A stretch of 64,000 nucleotides of DNA. It comes from Microdochium bolleyi. Its lineage: Eukaryota; Ascomycota; Sordariomycetes; Xylariales; Microdochiaceae. Numbering within the stretch: the first letter of the stretch is position 1; every line of letters starts with the position of its first letter. Shown here one piece after another: positions 10,009 through 19,604 of this stretch. The translations under genes and the position numbers were made by a program. The stretch spans positions 70,096-134,095 of the forward strand of contig KQ964267.1 of the NCBI GenBank assembly GCA_001566295.1. The letters run 5' to 3'. Under the pieces are notes generated by a model. The model did no database searches, had not been told where the DNA came from, and worked only from the letters and a program-made list of their open reading frames with translations.

Positions 10009-11079
10009 TCACTGCTGAATACAGTTTCTTCCCTGCGCCTCATCCTTGGGAGAGACACCTCCGGCCAAGTCATCTGCGGGGAGCGCACACGGCGGAGAAG
10101 CAGGACCTGGTGGCTGAGGGAGGGATCCCAGAATCGGACTCCCGTCAGCAGACGCCGAGGCTGCCGAATAGGACACCCCCCTCGCCCGAGCGACCATGAG
10201 CTCCGGGAATTCCTCCAAATTCTTTAGTCTCTTCTCGATCTGACAAATACGCCCCTCCTGGCTTTCAATACGCCGCTTCAGACCATCCTCGCGCTGGCTG
10301 ACTTCTCTGAGTCCAGCAAGCACCTCGGCGCGGAAGTACAACAGCTGCTGCTCTGTAATAAATGTCTCCGAGCTTGACGCTGTGCCTGGCCTCGAGTCTG
10401 ATCGGCCATGCATGGTGTGGCTTGGTATTGTGCGGCCCGTCTTGTGCTTTGGAGGTCTGCTATTGTCATTCATGTTGTTGCTGCCGTTGTTTCTGTTCTT
10501 GCCGTGCTCGTCTTGGGTGGTCACTACCGCTGTAACACCAGCTTCATCTTGGTCATAATCGAGGTCAGAGAATGTGGGCTCAACGACGGGTAGATTGGAA
10601 AGCGTTGCCCTTGGTGCATTCGAGTCGGTTGCCCGTCGAATACGCTGGCGCGATGACGGCCTGTCGCCATCTGAGTCGGGTTCGGAGTGCCCTTCGGCGC
10701 CGGGTGTCCTGCGGTCTTGTTTCCGAGGTGTCTCGCTGGCCAGAGTGACGCTGGTGGACAGTCGTGTTCGCCTCCTTGTCCGGGAGTGTTGCTCATCGGG
10801 CTGTTCGTCGTCATTATGGTCACTACGGACGCCCTTGGCTTCAATGAAGTCGGCATCGTCCTCGTCGATCTCGTCCTGTTGGCGCTTCCGTGGCCTGCCT
10901 CGGGGTCTCTTTGCGGCTCCAGGGAGACTCGGTCGTGAGCTTTTCGGGGAGTCGACGGGGTGGATTCGAGGCCGTCCTCGCGGCCGTGTGCCCTTGAGCG
11001 GATCGATGGGGTGTAGTCTGGGTCGTCCGCGTGCCCGCTTGGGAGGAGTGGCATGCTGCTGGCTATTGACGTCGTCCAT
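10009..11079 (-). CDS. AT-hook DNA-binding protein
   Basis: Single exon. I start at the ATG at 11079 (MDDVNSQQ), giving 356 residues; an in-frame ATG at 11142 would add 21 residues of poor quality. Three AT-hook cores stand close together near the N terminus: ARGRPRLHP, PRGRPRIHP and PRGRPRKR. The first two share the extended word GRPR-(L/I)-HP-(I/V)-D, suggesting internal duplication. Acidic and Arg/Ser-rich disordered sequence follows, then a short coiled coil near the C terminus (REDGLKRRIESQEGRICQIE). AT-hooks bind the minor groove of AT-rich DNA, so a nuclear chromatin or transcription role is expected. Target genes are unknown. Confidence 0.75.
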   Translation of the reverse strand: MDDVNSQQHATPPKRARGRPRLHPIDPLKGTRPRGRPRIHPVDSPKSSRPSLPGAAKRPRGRPRKRQQDEIDEDDADFIEAKGVRSDHNDDEQPDEQHSRTRRRTRLSTSVTLASETPRKQDRRTPGAEGHSEPDSDGDRPSSRQRIRRATDSNAPRATLSNLPVVEPTFSDLDYDQDEAGVTAVVTTQDEHGKNRNNGSNNMNDNSRPPKHKTGRTIPSHTMHGRSDSRPGTASSSETFITEQQLLYFRAEVLAGLREVSQREDGLKRRIESQEGRICQIEKRLKNLEEFPELMVARARGVSYSAASASADGSPILGSLPQPPGPASPPCALPADDLAGGVSPKDEAQGRNCIQQ

Positions 11080-12525
11080 GGCGTCTCGATGGCTGCCAGA
11101 GTGTGTAATCGATCTGGTGAAGGGACAGAGCTTTGTTGACACACGTGCAAGGTGTGGTGCAAGTGTGTTTGCTCGGGATTTGTTCGGCCGTTTGCACTGT
11201 GGCCGAAGTCAAGTGATTGTCGCTGGCGGTGGGCAAAGATCCTGCCTCCGCCCTTTCCTGCAAAGACGCATGACTTGGTGGTACAAATTCAGGAATGGGC
11301 AGTGGTACATCAGTCTCAAGAGAATTAGGGCAGTTTGGCTGTCATGAACCCTGGTGCGCTCTTCTCAGTAGGAATTTATTAAACAAGTTCGATTGGACCA
11401 TTACTTGGAGTAACTAATCTCCGTCACCTCTGGCTCACCACCACGCCGAACAATCTCCTACCGACGAAGCCTCCAGGCAACGCAGCGTGCGCACTGTGGC
11501 AGGATCACATCGAAATACAGCATCATGTTCATTGATGCCTGGTGCTGGGAGCTTCTTCTCATTCGGCACTGCCCGGCAGGTGTCTCTGTGCCAAGAACCG
11601 CAGGACGAGGATTTGGGTGCTGACCATGATGGATGCTGTATTTTGGCTGGGTAAGTGTGTGAGTGAATCCTGACGGTCAGAATCACGCTTGTCTTGCAGT
11701 GTCCAAGCAGGACGAGTGCTCAAGCCACTCCGCTGAGGCAGTCTTGTGAGGCGCTGGGGCAACGATGGACAAGGGTCCTGGTGGAAGAGCACACCTGTAA
11801 GTGACATTCTCAACCAGGCCACCGGGAGATTCCCAATTAAACAATCACCGAGCCCGTTGAGCTTCAGCCTGTCGTTGATGTGAGCTAGTTCTCGCAGCTC
11901 AGCAACGGTGGCATGACACAGATCAGGAACGCTTCAAATGCACTAGGCTTGAGCACTTCAAGGAACGGTGTGGCTCAACCCTTTCTCGCGCGTTGGGCCC
12001 TTGCCTAGAGCAAAACTCGCTTTCTGGAAAAACAAGCCAGTCTGAGAAAACTTCATACAATCTTTTTCGTTTTTACTTCTACATCTGTCGGTTTTCGATC
12101 AGAACAACCAGTTTGCCGTTAAAATGGTAGAAAAATCACGCTGACACTCACAACTGCGGGCTTTCTCAAACATGATTACCGGGTTGATCAAGGTTGGCCC
12201 TCTGACACTGCTTTCATCTTGGAGTTTTACCAACTCGACACCACAGCAAAGCAAGCGACCACGTAAGCAGGGTTCCGCCGAACTCCATTGGAGTGCATTT
12301 TCTGATTGGACATGTGCAGCAATCCCTGCGATACAAGGACCTGCGGGATGGCGGGGCGCACTGGGTCCTGAATTTCCAGGCAGATGTGCAGTTAGTTGGG
12401 TGTCGCATTGGTGATTGACTGCGTCCACGCGAACAATCATTGCCGTTAACAACTTTTCAACGGGTCATCACCGAAGGAGTCATCTTGCTGCACACTCTGG
12501 CTGGCCGCTCAACCTGAGCCGCACG
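11080..12525. other. intergenic region upstream of the HET gene
   Basis: No supported gene. Short frames on both strands lack domain character. An in-frame ATG for the HET gene exists at 12415, but the 37 residues it would add are unlike other HET proteins, which usually open directly with M-(R/F)-LI-N/D-T. Confidence 0.4.
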
Positions 12526-14952
12526 ATGTTCCTAATCAACACTACTACGCTCCGCTTGGAGTACTTTATCGGCGAACACATCCCACCGTACAGCATCTTG
12601 TCTCACAGATGGGAAGACGAGGAGGTTGACCATCAGACCTTCAAATCAGCACATCGCGGCGCAAACCTCAAGGGATACGACAAGATTGCAGCGGCATGCG
12701 CTCAGTCACTTCGACAAGGTATCGACTACACATGGGTCGACACCTGCTGCATCGACAAGACGAGCAGCGCCGAGCTGACAGAGTCCATTAACTCCATGTT
12801 TGCATGGTACGAGAAGGCCGTGGTCTGTTTCGCGTTCCTCTGCGACGTGAATCCCAATGCGCAGAACCCGTCGGACACCACCATCGAGAGCTCCGAATGG
12901 CTGAAGCGTGGGTGGACGCTGCAGGAGCTGCTGGCGCCCCGGAAAGTCGAGTTCTACGCGTCCGACTGGACATACATTGCCACCCGACACGAGCTGGCTG
13001 TCAAGCTCAGCCTTGCAACCGGTATTGCTGATTGTTATCTGCTCGACCGCCCCGCGGGCGAGTCGCGCCGCCGCCGGGTCCTGAAGGCGAGCATGGGCGA
13101 GAGGATGAGCTGGGCCGCACGACGCAGGACAACGCGCAAGGAGGACGAGTCGTACTGCCTGCTGGGACTCTTCGGCGTCAATATGCCCCTGATCTACGGC
13201 GAGGGTGGGGACGCGTTCATCCGCTTGCAGGAGGAGATCCTGCGCCACTCGTTCGACCCGACCTTGCTCGCCTGGGGCACGCTCGGCGATGGCGATCTCC
13301 CGTTGATGCCTGTCGAGAAACCCGACCCACCGAAGGTCGTTTCTGTCTTGAAGCACATGTGCGGTATGTTTCAGCCGTGGTCACGTAGCTGGCAGAACAA
13401 GGATGATGCTGTCGAGGCAAGGAGGGGTTTCCTGGCCCCTGACGCCCGGCACTTCCTGTGCTGCGACAAGCTGGTCGCGAGCAGCGGTTCAGAGCTTGGC
13501 TGGGACCTAACTCCTGGGGGTTTGCAAATCAACCTCCCAGTCTCAAGGTGGATGGTGTCCAAGCGCCACCCCTATCTCGTCTTACCTTGTTTCTCTCGAT
13601 CCAATCCGGGCCTGCTGCTTGCCATCCCCATAGTTGCCATGGGCGATGCGAACTTCTGCAGGGGAACGGTTGGGGCCATACTCGTCTCGGCTCACAAGTG
13701 GTACCAGTGGCCGCGCGCGGACGTCATTCTATTAACACGCAGCAGTAGCAGCGACTACGACGGTTTATCAACGTCCTCGGTCGTTGGCTGCGATGTTTGG
13801 ATACGCTCGATCCCAGTGGATTTCTCCCTCGCGGATCTACCGGACGTCAGTTATGACTTTAATCCGGATAGACTCCTGAGAGCCGATGAAGCATGGATTG
13901 TGTCTGGAGAAGTCGACCTTGAGGCGAACCTCGAGTTCTCAATCGAGTCGCAGGACGAAGCGAGGTTGTCCATCCACGTGAGACGCGGGCCATACACGGC
14001 GCGACCTCTGCCCAGCTACCTGCCCAATTTTGTAAGATACTTCCTGGCCACATCGGAGCGGTACTACTCAGCGGTCAGCATTAAGACTTCTACTGGTCAA
14101 TCACTGATGGGGACAACCGAGGAGCGCGGCACTGTGCTCCGACCTGGTTCAGATATTGTCGAGACGGTTTGTAGCGGCCTTGTCTCGGTGGAGCTCACCG
14201 AAGTAGACATTGCAGGCCGACTTCTTCTTGTCATTGATATCCGCCACGGCCCATCACGCCTCGGTCACCTCTGGACTACCATGAGGTATGGTTCGCTTCG
14301 CATTCCGGCAACTCATCGTGCAACGGCGGCGACGAAACTTCTCCCTTCCGCGCATATGCTCCAGAACGCGATAACTTCCATCGCTGTGAGCCTGTACGAC
14401 ATCTTCCAGCAGCTGGCAGGGGCGGGTCCCGCAATCCACCTCATCGCGACCGCTGTGATACCCGAGGGTAACCGGGTGCTCTCGATGCTGATGCGTCTGG
14501 TCTACCTCTCATTTGGACTCAAGGTTATGCAAATGTATGGCGTTCGGCGCGGCAGCTTCATTGGGGCACTGGCCTTATACAGCGCAGCCTGCTACACCCT
14601 CTGGCTACTCTTCGCGGATGAGAGCGCGGGCGCAGAGGAACGTGGCAAGGTGGCGGAGGCAGGGCAACAGGGACACAGCCCGCTCTCGTGGGTGTTTGTG
14701 GTCCGCGACGCTGTCCTACGCTCCGGTATCAATTTCGTCTGCGTCTCTGCATTAGTCTACACTGGGTTACCCACGGCTTCAATCCTCGCGCCGCGCGCCG
14801 CGCCGTTCCTCAGGAGCCACAGATTTATGCTTGCGGCCACGGGCTCGGGGTTGCTGCTGCACTGGGCCCCATCGGGCCCCACGGTGTTATGTATGGCACT
14901 GGCGTCCTTGGTGTTCATGGGGACGAGTTTCGTGGGGGAGCAGACGGCCTAG
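12526..14952 (+). CDS. HET-domain protein with C-terminal membrane region
   Basis: Single exon, 808 residues from the ATG at 12526 (MFLINTTTLRLEYF). The heterokaryon-incompatibility (HET) domain spans about residues 22-140, with hallmarks YSILSHRWEDEEV, YTWVDTCCIDK, SINSMFAWYEKA and RGWTLQELLAP. The region after it (EDESYCLLGLFGVNMPLIYGEG without a break, about 205-235) is the usual extension of this subclass. The middle has no recognised domain. The last about 120 residues contain four or five hydrophobic segments (for example FIGALALYSAACYTLWLLF, then LRSHRFMLAATGSGLLL), suggesting membrane anchoring. HET proteins trigger programmed cell death in allorecognition or NLR-type signalling. The multi-pass tail is unusual. 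The ankyrin gene follows 630 bp downstream on the same strand. Confidence 0.9.
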   Translation: MFLINTTTLRLEYFIGEHIPPYSILSHRWEDEEVDHQTFKSAHRGANLKGYDKIAAACAQSLRQGIDYTWVDTCCIDKTSSAELTESINSMFAWYEKAVVCFAFLCDVNPNAQNPSDTTIESSEWLKRGWTLQELLAPRKVEFYASDWTYIATRHELAVKLSLATGIADCYLLDRPAGESRRRRVLKASMGERMSWAARRRTTRKEDESYCLLGLFGVNMPLIYGEGGDAFIRLQEEILRHSFDPTLLAWGTLGDGDLPLMPVEKPDPPKVVSVLKHMCGMFQPWSRSWQNKDDAVEARRGFLAPDARHFLCCDKLVASSGSELGWDLTPGGLQINLPVSRWMVSKRHPYLVLPCFSRSNPGLLLAIPIVAMGDANFCRGTVGAILVSAHKWYQWPRADVILLTRSSSSDYDGLSTSSVVGCDVWIRSIPVDFSLADLPDVSYDFNPDRLLRADEAWIVSGEVDLEANLEFSIESQDEARLSIHVRRGPYTARPLPSYLPNFVRYFLATSERYYSAVSIKTSTGQSLMGTTEERGTVLRPGSDIVETVCSGLVSVELTEVDIAGRLLLVIDIRHGPSRLGHLWTTMRYGSLRIPATHRATAATKLLPSAHMLQNAITSIAVSLYDIFQQLAGAGPAIHLIATAVIPEGNRVLSMLMRLVYLSFGLKVMQMYGVRRGSFIGALALYSAACYTLWLLFADESAGAEERGKVAEAGQQGHSPLSWVFVVRDAVLRSGINFVCVSALVYTGLPTASILAPRAAPFLRSHRFMLAATGSGLLLHWAPSGPTVLCMALASLVFMGTSFVGEQTA

Positions 14953-15581
14953 AATATGTCCTATGCGTACCGTTTGGGATAACGGAGCGGTCCCTACTGA
15001 CGCGGTTACCAAAAAGGACACAGAGACTGTCATACTCGGCACAGGCGGCGCGGTCAACAGTACATTAAGCAGGCTTCCCCGCCGGATGTGTTTGCTTTGA
15101 CTTATCTCTACAATACCTGTATTTACACCCTAGCTGTGTCTCCCTATCTCTTAATGAGTACAACTTTCATTTTCAGTGGTGGCTTGTGCTGCAACCCTGT
15201 CCAGTTGCTGCAGCACGCCTTGTTGGCGGAAACGATCCCCCTACCAGCAACTTCTCTTCCCACTGCCCAGACGAGGAATATGGTTGAAAGGACTTCCGTA
15301 CCAAAGGACATGGAGACTACACCTGCTTATATCGCGTATGTTGCTACTACTAGCTGGTACTATTTCTATATTTAGCGCCTTGCCGACTCGCCGGGTGGTG
15401 TACCCGGTCAGCGCCTTGGCTGCCTAGAATGCTGACAATCACGCAACCACGCAACCCGACGTCGTGAATCTTTAGGACGCCGCTCTATCGCCCCCTCACT
15501 TGCTTGCATTCCACATCTTCACGATCTCGCTCTGATCGCCCAGCAATTGACCCTATAAACCTACGCTATACACAGGTCGCC
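14953..15581. other. HET-ankyrin intergenic spacer
   Basis: 629 bp containing the 3' end of the HET gene and the promoter of the ankyrin gene. CT-rich leader sequence precedes the ATG at 15582. No additional gene is seen. Confidence 0.5.
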
Positions 15582-17543
15582 ATGGATGAGATGACACAGT
15601 CTACCGTGCAGGCATCACCTGGACCACGACTCCCCGCAGCAGGCGACACAAAGATTGCACACAGCAATGCCGTGATTGAGAGCCTTCGTTACACAGCCTG
15701 GAAGCAACGAGTCGGATATAGCGACGACGCAAACCAGCTTAACGGAGCGTCCACCCTTCGCCCACCACTCCATGATCCAACCACCCGCAGCGTTGTAGAT
15801 ATCATTGCTCGCACGGTCGATGCCTTGAGCCTGAACAGCAGCATCCCCGACAACGTCTCTCTGATAGAGGGGCTGGTGGACGCACTGCACCAGCTCACGC
15901 CCGAGGACGAAGCCATCACGACTGCCGACGAGGCGAGACAACACGAGCCGGCTGTGCAGAGTTGCAACTCCAGCAATGATCCTGCAACTGCAGCACAACG
16001 ATCAGCAGCCACTTCCGAGGGAGAGACGCTCGCAGCAGCCAGAACAAACGACGGATGGACCGCGCTCCATCAGGCCTGCAGCAGCGGCAGGCTCGAGGTA
16101 GCCAGGATCCTGCTCGCGGAGGGAGCGGACACCTTAGTCTCAGCCCGTAACGACAACGGCTGGACAGCTGCGCACATTGCAGCCGACAGCGGCCACGCCG
16201 ACGTACTGGCGGCGCTCATCCTCGCTGGCGCAGACGTCAGTGCCCCCATCCACCTTTCAGCGTGGACCGCGCTCCACAGCGCGTGTACGGAGGGACATGC
16301 CGCAGTCGTGGACGTGCTCCTGGCGGCCAACGCACAGGTGCTATATGGGCAGACAGAGGAAGGCTGGACGGGGCTGCATTTCGCGTGCAGGTACGGGCAT
16401 CGGGAGATTGTACGGGCTCTTCTGGACCGGGCTTCGATGTCGCGCTCGGCGTCCGACCCGGCGCAATGGGCACGGGATCTTGAGGACGACACCGCCACAG
16501 ATGGCGATCGAGCATCCACTGAATCGTGGACCATGGTCAGCAAGGCGGCAGACTGCAAGCTCATCAACATGAAAACCCGCGAGGGCTGGACCGCGCTGCA
16601 CTTGGCTTCCCATTACGGCCACGTCGATGTCGTCCAGCTGCTTCTCTCCGAGTCGCACCCCGTCGCGGACGCACTGCTGCCGGGGGCCAAGTCGGAACCC
16701 CGCGCGCTACACATCGGCTCCCGCAAAGGACGCACGGCCATCGTCGAGGCGATGCTGGCAGGCGCCGATCGTGGTCATGGCAACGGTGGAAGCCGTCGCG
16801 ACGTGGCCAACGCAGTCGCCGTGAACGACAGGGGCAGGATGGCTCTCCACCAGGCAGCCAGGCAGGGCCACGCCGACATCGTCCGCTTGCTCCTCGCTGC
16901 CAGCACGAGCACCGAAGTTGTAGGGAAAGACCGGTGCACGCCGCTCATGGAAGCTTCCAGAAGCGGGCATGCGGACGTGTTACGCCTGCTGATCGACTCC
17001 GGCGCCGCCGACGTGTGCTACGCGGTACCTAGCACCGGCTGGACGGCCCTGCACTATGCCGCGAGGAGCGCACAGATTGAGTCCGTCCGAATGCTGCTGC
17101 GCCATGGGGCGGCGGTGGACGCGCAGACGGGGCAGGGCTACACGTCGCTGTTCCTCGCCTGCAAGAAGGGCGACACCGCCATCGTGCGCGCGCTTCTGGA
17201 CGCAGGGGCGGATCTTTCACTGGCTGACAAGAAGGGGAGGAAGTCTCTGACCGCTGCGGTCTACAACGGTCGTGTGGAGGTCATCCGGCTCCTGCTCGGG
17301 ACGGGGAGGGTAGATGAGGATGACTGGAAAGCTGGTTGCGATGCTGCAGTTGAGGTTGGTAACGAGACGATAACTGGGATACTGCACAGTGTTGTTAGAC
17401 GACACATTGAAGCATCTAGTGACGGGGCGGAGGAGCTCTCGGGAGGGTCTGGCGATGGTCCGCGGGCAGACAGTGTTGCTGATACTAACCCGGGCTTGGA
17501 GATTTCGGACGGTTGGGTGCATATCGTCGGCTCTATCGAGTAG
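15582..17543 (+). CDS. large ankyrin-repeat protein
   Basis: Single exon, 653 residues from the ATG at 15582. The first about 145 residues are non-repetitive with no NACHT, kinase or other enzymatic domain. From about residue 150 to 600 there are roughly eleven ankyrin repeats, many with a strong consensus (DGWTALHQACSSGRLEVAR, EGWTALHLASHYGHVDVVQ, TGWTALHYAARSAQIESVR). A 40-residue non-repeat loop interrupts them near residues 290-330. The last about 60 residues are Gly/Asp-rich and end in DGWVHIVGS. No signal peptide or membrane helix is evident. Ankyrin arrays bind proteins; the partner is unknown, but the adjacent HET gene is an obvious candidate to test. Confidence 0.85.
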   Translation: MDEMTQSTVQASPGPRLPAAGDTKIAHSNAVIESLRYTAWKQRVGYSDDANQLNGASTLRPPLHDPTTRSVVDIIARTVDALSLNSSIPDNVSLIEGLVDALHQLTPEDEAITTADEARQHEPAVQSCNSSNDPATAAQRSAATSEGETLAAARTNDGWTALHQACSSGRLEVARILLAEGADTLVSARNDNGWTAAHIAADSGHADVLAALILAGADVSAPIHLSAWTALHSACTEGHAAVVDVLLAANAQVLYGQTEEGWTGLHFACRYGHREIVRALLDRASMSRSASDPAQWARDLEDDTATDGDRASTESWTMVSKAADCKLINMKTREGWTALHLASHYGHVDVVQLLLSESHPVADALLPGAKSEPRALHIGSRKGRTAIVEAMLAGADRGHGNGGSRRDVANAVAVNDRGRMALHQAARQGHADIVRLLLAASTSTEVVGKDRCTPLMEASRSGHADVLRLLIDSGAADVCYAVPSTGWTALHYAARSAQIESVRMLLRHGAAVDAQTGQGYTSLFLACKKGDTAIVRALLDAGADLSLADKKGRKSLTAAVYNGRVEVIRLLLGTGRVDEDDWKAGCDAAVEVGNETITGILHSVVRRHIEASSDGAEELSGGSGDGPRADSVADTNPGLEISDGWVHIVGSIE

Positions 17544-17781
17544 ACACAGAAACGACCAGACAAGTTAGACAGGAATGCCTTTGTGTCGACACTATTTGGT
17601 GAAAACTACTGCGGTTGAGAATTTGAGTGATTTGATAATGGACTAGGAGGAACCACGCAACACTCTCATTCATGCCACTTAGAATTTGATCACAGTCCAC
17701 GAGCAGCAATATGCACTCTATGTACTTTGGATACACCCCAAGACCTGCGTCCTCGTTCGCCTCGGCCAAAACCTCTCCATC

Positions 17782-19510
17782 TCACCTCGGCGTGCTCGTA
17801 TACACCGACCCTGCTCGCCACCGCTCCCCGTAGCGGAACAAGACCACGGGCACCATCCCGAACAGCAGATTCACCCCCGCCATGACCGTGAACCCCCAGC
17901 CGTATCCCAGCCCGCCGTCGCTGCGGACCAGCGCGGCCGTGGCGAGCGGCAGGAACGCACCCGCGAGGCAGCGGACCACGATGAGCCCCGTGAGCGCGGA
18001 CGCCGAGAACGCCCCGCACGCGTCGACGACGTACGGCATCAGCGGCAGCGCGGCGAGCGTCATGCTCGCGCGGATCCAGACGATGGAGAGCAGGAATAAG
18101 GGCAGGGGCAGGTGCAGGGCCGCGCTCCAGCCGTACAGCGCGACGGCGGGCGGGAGGGTGACGACGCCGAGGATGGAGAGCGGGAGGCGGTACTCGGGTT
18201 GGCCGTGTTTCTTTGAGCTGTCATCGTTCTGGTTGTCGAGATCCATGACAGCGGCGTTCTTGGTGAGATTGATGTAGATTCTGTCAAGGTTGCGATGGCA
18301 GATCCAAACGCCAATGAGTGTGCCGATGCCTGCGGATAGTGAAGAGTGTCAGTGGTCAATCCCCATGTTGATGCTAGGTTGTAACAAGGAAGAGAGTCCT
18401 ACCGTTTGCGCAGAAAGCCCAACCTGTGGTTCCTGGTGCGAAGGAGTAAGTCTGCTCGAGGATGTTCGGGAGAGTCGTCGATATGATGTAAAAGTAAGAA
18501 TAGCAGACAGCGCCGAATGCCGACAGCGACATGAGCACCCCAGACCCGAAGAAGACTACAAAGGGTCGCCTGATCGAGATCATGAGCTCGAGCACTCTAT
18601 CACCTGCAGTGGGTGCAGGCGGCACGCTCAGCGTCTTGATTCCCGCCAACAGCGGCTGATCTTCCGCGATGTCCGTGCTGCAGCGGCATCCGGAGCCCTG
18701 AGTAGAGGCCGCTACGATGATGGGATAATACGTCTCCCGGAACCCGACAAGGAACAACAGCTGGCAACTGGCAGACAGCAGCACGCTCAGCCAGACCACC
18801 GCCCGCCAGCCAAGGATGCTACCCACGAGACTGCTCGTGAGGGGCGCTACCGCGCTCGCCAGCAGCGGTGCGATCGTGATGCAGCTCATCGCGGCGCCGC
18901 GCTGCTCGGGCGGGAAGATGTCGCCCACGACGGCAGGGTTCAGCACGTTCGCGGCCACAGCGAGACCCGTGAGCGCGCGCGAGGCAGTGAGCAGCTCGAT
19001 GCTGTTCGACATGGCTCCGAGGGCGGTCGCGAGAGTGAAGAGCGCGTTGGCGGCCATGTAGAGCGGCAGGCGGCCGAATGTTTCGGAGAGCGGGCCGATC
19101 AGGAGCGGGCCCGTGGCCTCGCCGAGTTCCCATATCGTGACGAGAATGACTGCCGCGGAGCTGCCGTCGTTGTCGGTAGTGGAGGAGTCCCCCCCGGTGT
19201 TGTTGAGGTCCTCGACAATGCCGTTCGCAAGTGGTGCCACCCAAAGACAGCCGAAGGTTCTGTGAAAAGCATGTTGTCAGCCTCGTCCTGTCTCCTGTCT
19301 GTCAAAGAGCGCAACAAGGGATGCTTACACGCAGAATGACGAAAATGCCAGCAGCAGCACGGTCCACCACTTCCTCATGGGTGTCCAGGCCGAAGGACAG
19401 TCCACAGCTGGATTTAATCCATCGGCCTCCTCTCCTTGGGCATGCATCGTGTCATCAGGTTGGATACCACCCAACAAGGCCGTTCTTTCGTCACGATTCG
19501 ACATGGCCAC
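17782..19510 (-). CDS. MFS transporter, DHA1-like drug/efflux type
   Basis: Three exons: 19510-19329, 19259-18403 and 18329-17782, giving 528 residues. Introns of 69 and 73 nt have good borders (GTAAGC...CACAG; GTAGGA...CGCAG) and keep phase, joining SSFC-V-TFGCLWVAPLANG and AFCAN-G-IGTLIGVW. The cytosolic N terminus is hydrophilic, followed by about 12 transmembrane helices. Family landmarks are WELGEATGPLLIGPLSETFGR (one residue too long to be one motif: WELGEA, then GPLLIGPLSETFGR), the TM4 region SRALTGLAVAANVLNPAV, and GDIFPPEQRGAAM. The long central loop carries the CRCSTDIAED segment. Such carriers export drugs or metabolites by proton antiport. Substrate is unknown and no biosynthetic genes adjoin it. 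Confidence 0.88.
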
Positions 19511-19597
19511 TAAAACACGACACTAGGATCGACTTGTCAAAAGAGTGGTTACATACCGTGTGGTAACAAAGTGGTGCACAGGAGCCAGGGAGCCCAG

Positions 19598-19604
19598 ATT
19601 TATA
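19598..19604 (-). promoter_or_regulatory. TATA box of the MFS gene
   Basis: TATAAAT on the minus strand, about 88 bp before the ATG at 19510. Confidence 0.4.

Noticed and set aside
18290..19339. 349-codon plus-strand frame
   Set aside because: It runs antisense to the MFS transporter, whose spliced model is much better supported.
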